IMG/VR virus record: IMGVR_UViG_3300031951_000113
Location: 1 to 64,000 of that record
Origin: a virus
DNA: 64,000 nucleotides
Strand: one strand, 5' to 3'
The translations under genes and the position numbers were made by a program. The notes beneath the pieces were generated by a model. The model did not search any database. It saw nothing but the letters and a program-made list of their open reading frames with translations, and was not told the origin of the DNA. Positions 49,016 to 57,646 of this stretch are shown here, piece after piece (positions within the stretch are counted from its first letter, which is position 1; each line of letters starts with the position of its first letter).

Positions 49016-50809
49016 ATGAGTTCTATAACCGTAAACCCACCCGCACCCTCTTCAGACGTAGAACTGCAGTGGGGTGTTTGGTGGAAGAAAACTGACAATC
49101 AACTCATGCGGCATTTGAAGGCGTTCCGGTTAGGGCCTTCAGAGATCCCAGGCGGTCTTGGTAGAGCGGGGCATTTCAAAGCCATCTCGGACATGCTTTG
49201 GGGGCCGAACAACAAAAGGAAAAAATTTGTGTGGCACCCGTGGGCGGAACGAATGCTCGAAGAAGCTTGCGAGGCTATGGAAAAACCAAAAAGTTTTTTG
49301 GCGATAGCTGGGGCCGCCAGCACGGGCAAATCTGATTTTGGGGCCGTGTGGGCAATCGTAAATTTTTTATGCTTGCCAAGCAAAACAATGGTGCTCGTGA
49401 CGTCGACATCTTTGAAAGATTCTCGGAAGCGCATTTGGGGAGCTATCCGAGATTATTGGCAGGCGATACCAGGAAGAGCCCCGGGCAAGCTCGTGGACTC
49501 CGTCGGATTGATTCGTTTTGATATGGGGACGAAAGATTCGACTGGTTCAGATCGCAGTGGAATTTCTTTGATCGCTGCCGAAAAAAGTAAGGACAAGGAA
49601 GCCTACGGAAAATTGATCGGGTTTAAGGCCCCTCGCGTTTTGCTGATCGCGGACGAGCTCCCTGAGTTGGGCGAGTCTGTTGTTGGAGCGGCGTATTCCA
49701 ACTTGGCGGTGAATCCTTGGTTTCAGATGGTCGGTCTCGGAAACCCTGCAAGCTACTACGACGCTTTTGGCGTCTTCGCAAAACCTAAAGCTGGCTGGGC
49801 CTCGATAAACTCAGAGAGCGAGGAATGGGAGACTGACCGGGGGAAGTGTTTGAGGTTGGACGGCGAAAAGAGCCCTAACATTTCTGCTGGTTCGACGCTG
49901 TATCCGTGGCTGATCACTGCAGATTTTCTGGAGCAGCAAAGAGAATCTTTGGGTGAAAACTCTAACGCGTATTGGCGAATGATTCGCGGCTACTGGAGCC
50001 CCACTGGTGCGGCTGATGGGATATATTCCGAAGCGGACATTATAAAATTTAAAGCGGATCAACCCGCGATCTGGCTGACCCCTCCGGTTAAGATTGCTGC
50101 TTTAGACCCGGCTTTTACAAATGGCGGCGATCGAACGGCTCTTTATTTTGGGTGGTACGGAGAGAATGGAGACGGGCTGAAAACTTTGTGTTTCGACCGA
50201 GTTGAGTTTTTACGTGAGGACGTAACCAAGACTTCAGTACCTAGATCCTTTCAAATAGTGCAAACTTTTAGAGACCGCTGCATCAGTAATGGTGTGGCTC
50301 CTGAAAATGCTTGTTTTGACGCCAGCGGGGCCGGGAAGCCTTTTGGGGACATTGTGGCTAGAGAGTGGTCTAATAGGGTGGTTCGAATTGATTTCGGCGG
50401 TCAAGCTAGCGAACTCCCAGCTAGTGTTTCTGACCCCACACCTTCAAACGAGCGATACGCTAACAGAGTCACTGAGATCTGGTTCGGCGCTAAAGAACTG
50501 ATGAGGACGGGGCAGATACGCGGAGTTACAGCTACCCTCGCTAGAGAGTTATGCGCTAGGACTTATTCCACTAAAAAAGGGTCTAACATGAGATTGGTAG
50601 CTGAGCCTAAGCCAGATATGAAAATGAGGATTGGGAAATCCCCCGATGAGGCCGACGCTGCGTTAATGTTAGTGGCGTTGTGTCGCGAAAAGTTTGGGTT
50701 TGGGGCGGATAGAAAGTCTGAAACTAAAAACAGTCCAACTGCTCGCAATTTAGGGGGCCTATTTAGCCGATTGAATCGCGCCAACTTGCCTAAAACCTTG
50801 TTAAGATAA
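49016..50809 (+). CDS. Terminase large subunit
   Basis: 597 residues from MSSITVNPPAP at 49016. ATPase: AGAASTGKS (about 96-104, Walker A), VLLIADELPE (about 208, Walker B). RNase H-like nuclease: IAALDPAFTNGGDRT (about 360), NACFDASGAGKPF (about 433) and SPDEADAALML (about 545). It packages DNA into the procapsid through the portal. It opens the late operon right after attP, which is the usual arrangement in temperate podoviruses. Confidence 0.95.
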   Translation: MSSITVNPPAPSSDVELQWGVWWKKTDNQLMRHLKAFRLGPSEIPGGLGRAGHFKAISDMLWGPNNKRKKFVWHPWAERMLEEACEAMEKPKSFLAIAGAASTGKSDFGAVWAIVNFLCLPSKTMVLVTSTSLKDSRKRIWGAIRDYWQAIPGRAPGKLVDSVGLIRFDMGTKDSTGSDRSGISLIAAEKSKDKEAYGKLIGFKAPRVLLIADELPELGESVVGAAYSNLAVNPWFQMVGLGNPASYYDAFGVFAKPKAGWASINSESEEWETDRGKCLRLDGEKSPNISAGSTLYPWLITADFLEQQRESLGENSNAYWRMIRGYWSPTGAADGIYSEADIIKFKADQPAIWLTPPVKIAALDPAFTNGGDRTALYFGWYGENGDGLKTLCFDRVEFLREDVTKTSVPRSFQIVQTFRDRCISNGVAPENACFDASGAGKPFGDIVAREWSNRVVRIDFGGQASELPASVSDPTPSNERYANRVTEIWFGAKELMRTGQIRGVTATLARELCARTYSTKKGSNMRLVAEPKPDMKMRIGKSPDEADAALMLVALCREKFGFGADRKSETKNSPTARNLGGLFSRLNRANLPKTLLR

Positions 50810-50816
50810 AAAAAAT

Positions 50817-50848
50817 TTGACAGTTGCTGAAGTGCAGTTCAATAATAT
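50817..50848 (+). promoter_or_regulatory. Possible promoter between TerL and the GT-like gene
   Basis: TTGACA at 50817-50822 and AATAAT at 50841-50846 (18-bp spacing), close to the ATG at 50867. The AATAATAT block recurs before ATGs at 19182 and 61075 and could also be a translation signal. Confidence 0.4.
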
Positions 50849-50866
50849 CTGTTTAACATACCATCC

Positions 50867-51607
50867 ATGATCATTGTAATTCCCGCATCCAGCGAAGACG
50901 CTGTCACAGAAAAAGGTTTGGAGGCCCTTATCAAATTTGGGCCGTATCAAAACCACGAAGCTGTAGTTGTAGCCAAGCCGTCCGACGAGGCTAACCTTAA
51001 AGTCGTGTTTGACAAGGTCCAGAATCTTTTTTCTAAAGTCTCCGCTTATGTTTTCAGCCAAGACGGCCCTTCCATCCCCCCACTAGACATCAATTTTTGT
51101 TGGTTTAACTCTGCGCATTACTTGAAGTATGTTGCTAATAGCGCGGCCCCCTGGCTTTGGTTTGGAGCTCAGGCTACGCCGTTGAAGTCGGGTTGGCTGG
51201 ACTCTTTAGAGTCCGAGTATAACTTAGCTAAAATGCCTTTCTTGGGGGCGCTTGTGGACACTGAGCTAGTATCTGCTGATGGAGCTACGTATAAGGAAGG
51301 GCAACACTTAGTCAGGTCCGCAGTATACTCTCAAGACTACCTCCCTAACTCTTCTTTGGCGGCACACTCCCCGATGTTCCCCATCAATTATGAGGTATTC
51401 TGCCAAAACGAAATAGTTCCTATGGCTCACAACACTTCTTTAATTCAAGTAGATGGCGATGTTAAACCTTCTTCTGTATTGTACCACGGAGCCTTAAAAG
51501 AATTTGTTCTGGAGCCTACGGAAAGTTCGGTGAAACGTTCGGTGAAACTTTCGGTGAAACGTTCGGTGAAAGCCGAAGAACAACCTGAAAAAGCCGCCGT
51601 AGAGTGA
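50867..51607 (+). CDS. Glycosyltransferase-like protein with basic repeat tail
   Basis: 246 residues. Shares the N-terminal half of the protein at 4005-5429 (VIPASSED start, FGPYQNHEAVVVAKPSDE, PWLWFGAQATPLKSGWLD) but the EMD acidic pocket is replaced by FGAQ, so transferase activity is doubtful. The C-terminus is four copies of a VKRS/VKLS-like repeat (SSVKRSVKLSVKRSVKAEE). It is inserted between TerL and portal, an unusual place, suggesting a head- or packaging-associated or structural role. Confidence 0.55.
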   Translation: MIIVIPASSEDAVTEKGLEALIKFGPYQNHEAVVVAKPSDEANLKVVFDKVQNLFSKVSAYVFSQDGPSIPPLDINFCWFNSAHYLKYVANSAAPWLWFGAQATPLKSGWLDSLESEYNLAKMPFLGALVDTELVSADGATYKEGQHLVRSAVYSQDYLPNSSLAAHSPMFPINYEVFCQNEIVPMAHNTSLIQVDGDVKPSSVLYHGALKEFVLEPTESSVKRSVKLSVKRSVKAEEQPEKAAVE

Positions 51608-51616
51608 TTGGCGTTT

Positions 51617-53854
51617 ATGTCTTCTTCTACAAACGACCTTCTTTTGGAGACGCTTGATGATAGTGGGACTCCCCCTAGAACTCGCATCAAAGATGCAAAG
51701 AGTGCGAGGGAGATCTACCACAGGCTTTTAAAAGCTGACGAGCAGTCTGCTAGAAACAGGGCGGCTATAGATGAAATGTTTGCCGGGGCCCCTCCTTACG
51801 ATGATGCTGAGCTGAGGGCTACTGGACAGGCCGCTAGAGCTAATGTTAACTTTGGGGAAGCTGACGCACTACTGGAGTCTGCTTTGTCTGGGTATGTTGA
51901 TTTGCTTTCCAGTGTCGAGGTTTTGATAAACTTCAAGACCAAGTTTGGCGACCCTCAAGAGAGGTTGGATTACGAAGACACTATTAGTGAAGAGATTACT
52001 CGTATGCTCCGTGGGTGGAACTCGTACACACCTAACTGGTTAAGGCTAGCTACACATTTTGTAGCGCACGGCGTCGGTTTTACGTATTTTGAGTCTGACT
52101 TGGACTGGCGTTGGCGCGTCGGTGGGTGGAGCGATTTTCTGATTCCCCGTAAGACTTTAGCTAGTGAGTCTGAGATAGAGGTAGCGTGTTGTTCTAGAGT
52201 TATGCAGGCTCAGCAGTTGTACCGTTTTATAGAAGACGAGCAGAAGGCTTTAGAGTTAGGGTGGAACGTTAGTGCGGTTAAGAAAGCTATCAAGGACGCT
52301 GTCTCCAACTCCCCTGCTTCTGGCGGGCACTCTACTGACTGGGAGGCTATTGTTAGGGAGATGAAAAGCAACGATCTATATGTTGGCGTGGCTACATCGT
52401 CTGAAATTAAAGTTGTGCATATTTGGAATGTAGAGTTCGACGGGACTGTTACTCATTCTATTATCCTTCGAGATGACGCTACTGATAAAGAAGACTTTTT
52501 GTATCGCAGAGTTGGGAAGTTTTCTCGTATGGAGCAGGCGTTTACAATATTTACATATGGCGTAGGGGTTAACGGCCAGTACCACAGTATACGAGGTTTA
52601 GGCGCTAAGATATTTACTGAAATACAAACCAGTAATAGGCTAAGGTGCCAGATGGTCGACGGAGCGCTTCTTAGCAGCAGCGTCATACTTCAACCAGCCA
52701 ACGAAGACGCTCTCCAGAATTTGCAGTTGTCTTATTTTGGACCGTACAGCATATTGTCTCCTGGGGTTGAGATCCAAGAGCGGTCTATCCCTAACATGTC
52801 TACCAGTGTTCTTCCTGTGTTACAAGACATGTCTAGGTTGATTACGAATCGTACAAGCGGATACCAGGCTTCCGCTACAGAAGTTGACACACGCCAAAAA
52901 ACTAAATACGAAATACAATCTCAACAAAGTGACAGAGCTAGGCTTAGCACTTCCGCGCTTTCTTTATTCTACGACCCTCTAGAGCGATTATTTAGAGAGG
53001 TTGTTCGTCGTGTATGCCGTAGGGATTACTACCCTTCTGAGCCAGGAGGAGACTCTGTTAGAGAGTTTAAAAAGCGCTGTTTTGAGCGAGGGGTGCCTTT
53101 GGAGGCGATATATCAGGTAGATCTGGCTCGTGTAACCGCTGTAAGAGCCATAGGCGCTGGAAGCGAGCAGATGCGTCAGTTAACTTTTGATGAGTTTAGC
53201 CAGATAGCCCCGGCGTTTGACGAGTTTGGCAGACAGAATCTTTTGAGGGATAGGGTGGCGGCTAGGATCGGTTACGCTAACTCCGACAGGTACGTACAGA
53301 AACCTACTTCTGAAAGCCGACCTTTGATGGACGAGAAGTTTGCTAATCTTGAGAATAACACATTGATGGCTGGGACCCAGCTGCCTACCTACCCTAACGA
53401 TAACCACACTGTACATGCTAAGAGCCATATCGCTGCCCTGTCTCAAGGAGTTAACGGTTTGAATGAGGGCGCTTCCGACATAGCCACCGTGATTCCGGGG
53501 TTGGTTGCCTTGCTAGAGCACGCAACTTTACATATCGAAGCCCAATCTGCAGACCCAACAGTAACTGAAGAAGCAGCTGCAAATAGAAAGATTTTGTCTC
53601 AATTAACTGAAGTCGTCACTAATGGCGCTAAGCATGTTCAGAAATTAAATGAGCAGTCGGCTAATGTAGCTTCTGAGCCTGGTAATTCTGACCAGCAATC
53701 GGCTCTAGCTTCTAAGATAGAAGAAAGCAGAGTTAAGCAGAGGCTTATGATGGAAGAAGCGGACACCAAACGCCAGATTCGTATGGCTGATGCGGCTCAA
53801 GAACGGGCTTTTAAAGACGCCGATAAAGCTCAAGAGATTGCGTCTGGGGTGTAA
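51617..53854 (+). CDS. Portal (head-to-tail connector) protein
   Basis: 745 residues from MSSSTNDLLLE at 51617. The region SGYQASATEVDTRQKTKYE and the LSLFYDPLERLFREVVRRV helix resemble the stem/wing of T7-like connectors. A long Gln/Ala-rich coiled-coil C-terminus (about 640-745) ends the protein. It forms the dodecameric ring for DNA entry. Its place between TerL and scaffold supports the call. Confidence 0.85.
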   Translation: MSSSTNDLLLETLDDSGTPPRTRIKDAKSAREIYHRLLKADEQSARNRAAIDEMFAGAPPYDDAELRATGQAARANVNFGEADALLESALSGYVDLLSSVEVLINFKTKFGDPQERLDYEDTISEEITRMLRGWNSYTPNWLRLATHFVAHGVGFTYFESDLDWRWRVGGWSDFLIPRKTLASESEIEVACCSRVMQAQQLYRFIEDEQKALELGWNVSAVKKAIKDAVSNSPASGGHSTDWEAIVREMKSNDLYVGVATSSEIKVVHIWNVEFDGTVTHSIILRDDATDKEDFLYRRVGKFSRMEQAFTIFTYGVGVNGQYHSIRGLGAKIFTEIQTSNRLRCQMVDGALLSSSVILQPANEDALQNLQLSYFGPYSILSPGVEIQERSIPNMSTSVLPVLQDMSRLITNRTSGYQASATEVDTRQKTKYEIQSQQSDRARLSTSALSLFYDPLERLFREVVRRVCRRDYYPSEPGGDSVREFKKRCFERGVPLEAIYQVDLARVTAVRAIGAGSEQMRQLTFDEFSQIAPAFDEFGRQNLLRDRVAARIGYANSDRYVQKPTSESRPLMDEKFANLENNTLMAGTQLPTYPNDNHTVHAKSHIAALSQGVNGLNEGASDIATVIPGLVALLEHATLHIEAQSADPTVTEEAAANRKILSQLTEVVTNGAKHVQKLNEQSANVASEPGNSDQQSALASKIEESRVKQRLMMEEADTKRQIRMADAAQERAFKDADKAQEIASGV

Positions 53855-53866
53855 TATTCAAGTCAC

Positions 53867-54160
53867 ATGACGACAAAAGCAGATTGGGACCGTAATGAGT
53901 CTCTTCGAACTAAATTAGCAGATATTCTTAACGAAGAGCCGCTGAAACAAGCTTTAGAGGTTTGCCTCTCGATGGAGACAGACATACCTAATCACTTTGT
54001 AGGAGCAGTAGACATACTACATCAAGCGGCTCTTAGCGGGTCCGCTAGAGAAGGGTATTTCCGGTTTTACCGGAATTTAAAAGCGCTTACAAAAGAGCCA
54101 ACCAAGCCCCTTGGTTTTTCGGAACCTTGGGGCCACGTTAAACCAACAAACCAAAAATAA
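53867..54160 (+). CDS. Small hypothetical protein between portal and scaffold
   Basis: 97 residues, MTTKADWDRNESLRTKL..., helical N-terminal two thirds. Fits small phage proteins in this slot, function unknown. Coupled to the scaffold gene (3 nt gap). Confidence 0.65.
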   Translation: MTTKADWDRNESLRTKLADILNEEPLKQALEVCLSMETDIPNHFVGAVDILHQAALSGSAREGYFRFYRNLKALTKEPTKPLGFSEPWGHVKPTNQK

Positions 54161-54163
54161 ATC

Positions 54164-55333
54164 ATGCCAGATACAGAACCATCTTCGGATGCACAAACAC
54201 ACCAAGACAGCCAAGCTACAGAAACTCAACAAAACAGTTTGGGGGAAACGACCTCTCCTGAGCCTAACAGTGAGTATGAGCCGTCTTGGTTTGCAGCTTT
54301 AGATAAAGCTTTTGAAGAGGCCGAGGCCTCTGACGATCAAAAGCCTGAAGATAACGCTGAGGAAGAGCCGTCTAGTGAGGAGGATAAAACTGACGAGTCT
54401 ACTGTTAAAGAGGTCGAAGACGAAACTAAGTCTATGACAGCCAACGCTGGGGCTAGGTTTAAAGAGATTAAAGCAGAAGCCAAAGCAGCACGAGCCAGAG
54501 TAGCGGAATTAGAAGCTAAAATCACGCAGCTAGAAAGCGCTAAATCTGAGACTTTGGAGGATCCTGAAAAACTAAAATCTGCGTTGTCCGAAAAAGAGTT
54601 GAAGATCTCTGAGTATGAAAAGGAGTTGGCCATTTCTAGGTTTGAGGCGACGCAGGAGTACAAAGAGTCTGTTGTCGCACCAATGGCGGCTATTCTAGGC
54701 GTTGTGGAAGAACTTTCTAAGGAGTACGACATTTCTGAGAGAGCTATTTTGAACGTGCTTGAAGAGCCAAACCATAAGAAGCAGGGGCAAATGATCTCCG
54801 ATTTGGCCGGTAATTTTTCTGAGCGCGACAGGTTTAGCTTATATCAGTTAGGGGATGACTATGCTGCTGTAATTGAACAGAGAGATACTCTTAGAGCGAG
54901 GGCTTCTGAAGCTTTAGCTGCTAGAGATAAAGCTTTGCAGCTCCAAGAAAGCAAAAAATCCGAAGAGTCGAAAGCTGCGTGGGGGGATTCTGTTAAATCT
55001 GTTTGGGAGACGTTTAAAAGCAAAATACCAATGCCGGAATCTGCAGAGGAGAGGTCTAAGTTTGAATCTGAAGTGGTTTCTCAGGTTTCTAACGTTAATT
55101 TTGACAAGCTTTCTAATGAGCACAAGGCTTTTGCAGCGTACTCCGGCGCGGTACTCCCAGAAGTTATTAAAAAAAACAAAGCTTTATCTTCAGAAGTATC
55201 TGAGCTTAAAAACGCTTTGAAGAAATATCAGAAAGCCACCCCTGGCGCTGGAGTTGGAAGCGACTCTAAACCTAAAGATGTTGATTCTACGTTAAGTTTT
55301 TTGGACTCCATAGAAAAACATTTCGTCATGTAA
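54164..55333 (+). CDS. Scaffold protein
   Basis: 389 residues, very Glu/Lys-rich. An acidic N-terminus (about 40-80), a long coiled coil (about 95-160) and a helical C-terminus are typical of phage scaffolds, which sit immediately before the capsid gene, as here. Assigned by composition and synteny. Confidence 0.8.
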   Translation: MPDTEPSSDAQTHQDSQATETQQNSLGETTSPEPNSEYEPSWFAALDKAFEEAEASDDQKPEDNAEEEPSSEEDKTDESTVKEVEDETKSMTANAGARFKEIKAEAKAARARVAELEAKITQLESAKSETLEDPEKLKSALSEKELKISEYEKELAISRFEATQEYKESVVAPMAAILGVVEELSKEYDISERAILNVLEEPNHKKQGQMISDLAGNFSERDRFSLYQLGDDYAAVIEQRDTLRARASEALAARDKALQLQESKKSEESKAAWGDSVKSVWETFKSKIPMPESAEERSKFESEVVSQVSNVNFDKLSNEHKAFAAYSGAVLPEVIKKNKALSSEVSELKNALKKYQKATPGAGVGSDSKPKDVDSTLSFLDSIEKHFVM

Positions 55334-55341
55334 AAAAAGTA

Positions 55342-55457
55342 TTGACATCATTATGTCTTTACTTATTTTGCTATCGCGGTCTGGATACCGCTAAATATTC
55401 AGGACAATTCAAAGAGCTTAACGCCCCGCAAGGGGCCCTTCCTTGGCTCGGGAAGGG
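55342..55457 (+). promoter_or_regulatory. Promoter and structured leader of the capsid gene
   Basis: TTGACA (55342-55347) with a weak TATTTT at 55364-55369, then three hairpins: GCGGT/ACCGC (55376-55391), GCCCC-GCAA-GGGGC (55423-55436, GNRA loop) and CCCTTCC/GGAAGGG (55436-55457). The last two share one base and could be alternatives. About 40 nt of A-rich sequence leads to the ATG at 55499. High expression of the capsid gene would be served by such a leader. Confidence 0.6.
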
Positions 55458-55498
55458 AAACAACAACCCAACCCAAAATTCAACCAAGAAAGTAATTT

Positions 55499-56689
55499 AT
55501 GCCTTTCGATATTGATCATCTTTTGGTGAATGAGGCTAACCGTATCGGTCCTGACATTTACCATAAATCCCTTAACACGTCACCTTGGCTTAAGCTTTGC
55601 AAAAAAGCTACATGGCCTGATGAGATGGGCACTTCCATTTCCGTGATGACCTATCAGCGTTCGCTTCCTACTGCAGCTCAGGCGTGGTCTGATGTAGGTT
55701 TCAATACTGGCTCGGGCTCTAACTGCGTTCCTTCTGCCACTGTAGTTGAGTTCGCTCAGACCCTTCGTAACTTCAACCTTCAGCAGACTGCTATCGAGTC
55801 TCCGAAGATTTGCGTAAACGACCTTCGCTTCACTATGAAGCGCAAAGAGCAACTCTCCAACATCTTCCGTATCCTCACTGAGAATACAAGCTATGCGTGG
55901 ATTGAGCGTTATCGTAGTGAATACAGCCGCTTGGCTGAAAACAAAGTGCTTCCTGTCACTGTTTCTACGACGGCGCAGTTGGTGTTCGGCACTGGCGGCA
56001 ACTTCCCCAACGTTCCCGTTGGAGCTGCTCCTAGCCGCTTGACTCAGGGCATCCTTGATCGCTTGTATATGCGCCTCATTCGCGATGGTGCTGGCAACAA
56101 TCCTTTCGGCCGCGAGAATGGCCGTCCTCAGTTCGCCATCATCACTAGCTCGGAGCAGAGCAACGGCCTCATTCTTGAGAACACCGCTGTTCGCGAAGAC
56201 TACCGCTACAGCACCAAGGTTAGCGAGCTCCTCGCTCCTCTTGGCGTTGAGCGCGCCTACAAGGGCTTCTACCACCTCATCGACGACTTCGCACCTCGTT
56301 GGAACTGGAGTGGCAGCGCCTGGGTCCGTGTTCCGCATTACGTTCGTAGCACTACTGGCACCTTTAATACTGGTTCCGGCCGTTGGGACATCAATCCTGA
56401 CTACCTTACTGCTACGTACGAAGATACCTTCGTGTTCCACACTGATGTGTTGGAGTGCATGATTCCCGCCCCAATCACCGCTCCTGGCGGCAACACTAAG
56501 TTCGACCCTGTCTCGTACATGGGCGAGTTTAAGTGGCTCAACATCCGTGACACTGCCGACAATCCTGACGGCACCATCGGATATTTCCGCGCTGTTCTTA
56601 GCTCTGGAAGTAAGCCCGTGTTCCCTGAATGGGGCTATGTGATTCGTCACGCACGTTGCGATTCCTCGCTCGGACTCCTCAGCTGCTAA
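55499..56689 (+). CDS. Major capsid protein
   Basis: 396 residues, starting MPFDIDHLLVNEAN. It directly follows the scaffold. Codon use is visibly different from neighbours: C-ending, translationally optimal codons, as expected for the most highly expressed gene. No HK97 motif can be named by eye; assigned from position, size and codon bias. A 390-codon antisense frame is its shadow. Confidence 0.85.
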   Translation: MPFDIDHLLVNEANRIGPDIYHKSLNTSPWLKLCKKATWPDEMGTSISVMTYQRSLPTAAQAWSDVGFNTGSGSNCVPSATVVEFAQTLRNFNLQQTAIESPKICVNDLRFTMKRKEQLSNIFRILTENTSYAWIERYRSEYSRLAENKVLPVTVSTTAQLVFGTGGNFPNVPVGAAPSRLTQGILDRLYMRLIRDGAGNNPFGRENGRPQFAIITSSEQSNGLILENTAVREDYRYSTKVSELLAPLGVERAYKGFYHLIDDFAPRWNWSGSAWVRVPHYVRSTTGTFNTGSGRWDINPDYLTATYEDTFVFHTDVLECMIPAPITAPGGNTKFDPVSYMGEFKWLNIRDTADNPDGTIGYFRAVLSSGSKPVFPEWGYVIRHARCDSSLGLLSC

Positions 56690-56712
56690 TAAGTAGCTGC
56701 TCTGGCATGAAC

Positions 56713-56741
56713 GGCCAGCCTCGTTAAACGCGGGGCTGGCC
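56713..56741 (+). terminator. Strong hairpin after the capsid gene
   Basis: GGCCAGCC (56713-56720) pairs with GGCTGGCC (56734-56741), an 8-bp GC-rich stem. There is no U-tract after it, so it may be a processing or stability hairpin that raises capsid mRNA relative to downstream genes. Confidence 0.65.
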
Positions 56742-56759
56742 AAGCCTAGCATAAATTAT

Positions 56760-57056
56760 ATGAAAAGTTCTATTTCTTTTCCCGCTCCTAATGGTTTTTC
56801 GGCTCCAGAGGACTCTAAACCCGGTCAGCCTTTTGAAGTAATGGCCACTGTTGTAATGGGTGGTGACGGGCTATTGACGCTTAGCGCTGTTGATGGAGTA
56901 CCTGTGGCAAACTCTGAATACGATGAGGAAGCCGAAAACGAAAGCTCAGCTGAGTCTGAAGCCGAAAACCAGACTGAAACTGGTGAGAATGAGATTCCTC
57001 CAGGAGAAGGTTTTTTGATGGCTATCGAAAAGGGGGCTTCTAAAAGCATGAAATAG
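56760..57056 (+). CDS. Small acidic protein after capsid
   Basis: 98 residues, MKSSISFPAPNGFSAPE..., with a highly acidic middle (Glu/Asp/Ser-rich, about 52-78). May be a head-decoration or a minor capsid protein; unproven. Confidence 0.6.
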   Translation: MKSSISFPAPNGFSAPEDSKPGQPFEVMATVVMGGDGLLTLSAVDGVPVANSEYDEEAENESSAESEAENQTETGENEIPPGEGFLMAIEKGASKSMK

Positions 57057-57077
57057 CGGTCGTAACTCCGTAATTTA

Positions 57078-57644
57078 ATGAACTGGGTTTTTGATCTAGA
57101 TGAGCGAACTATTTTGGATGCTGACGAAGGTGGCAAGGTATCTTCTTTCCCTTTGTCGTTTCCGGACAAATACCCAATTAAGATTTCTTTACGTAAGTAC
57201 AATTCCAACTACAGAGTTGACGGGAATCTAGCTATTGCTGTTAAGCAATCTAAGTTGCCTAACTCCGATTATCTTGCTTTAGGGCTAATTCCTATTGTTT
57301 CTGTTGGGAATAGCGAATACTTTGGGGAACTAAACTTAAACACTCAGGAGGTCGACGATCTTTTAGACTCAATTGAGTCTAACGCCAGAGTAAAAACTAA
57401 AGTTATAAACGCTTCTTTAGAGGTGACTTTAGTTAGTGATGAAGAGGAGGTATCTTGTCTCCCTATAAAAGCTTCGATCTCGCGACGTAGTTTCATTTCC
57501 GGAAACCCAGGGCCTACTGTTTCTGTAAGCTCTTTAGCAACTCAATCTGAAGCCGAAGCTGGGGTAAGCAATGTTAATTGGATGTCCCCTCTAAGGACAT
57601 TCCAAGCCATAAGTAATCGGCTTTCTGGCATCGAGTTTATGTAA
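57078..57644 (+). CDS. Tail/fibre-attachment protein
   Basis: 188 residues. The C-terminal segment SSLATQSEAEAGVSNVNWMSPLRTFQAIS matches the A-T-Q-A-E-A-E-A-G tail-fibre signature common in T7-like and lambdoid phages (WMTPLRTAQAI). N-terminal part is β-rich. It is followed by the second collagen-like fibre, and may attach it. Confidence 0.7.
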   Translation: MNWVFDLDERTILDADEGGKVSSFPLSFPDKYPIKISLRKYNSNYRVDGNLAIAVKQSKLPNSDYLALGLIPIVSVGNSEYFGELNLNTQEVDDLLDSIESNARVKTKVINASLEVTLVSDEEEVSCLPIKASISRRSFISGNPGPTVSVSSLATQSEAEAGVSNVNWMSPLRTFQAISNRLSGIEFM

Positions 57645-57646
57645 CT

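Noticed and set aside
55580-56752. 390-codon antisense frame to the capsid gene
   Set aside because: It is a shadow created by C-ending codon bias of the capsid gene; no plausible domain or start context, and the capsid frame explains the region.
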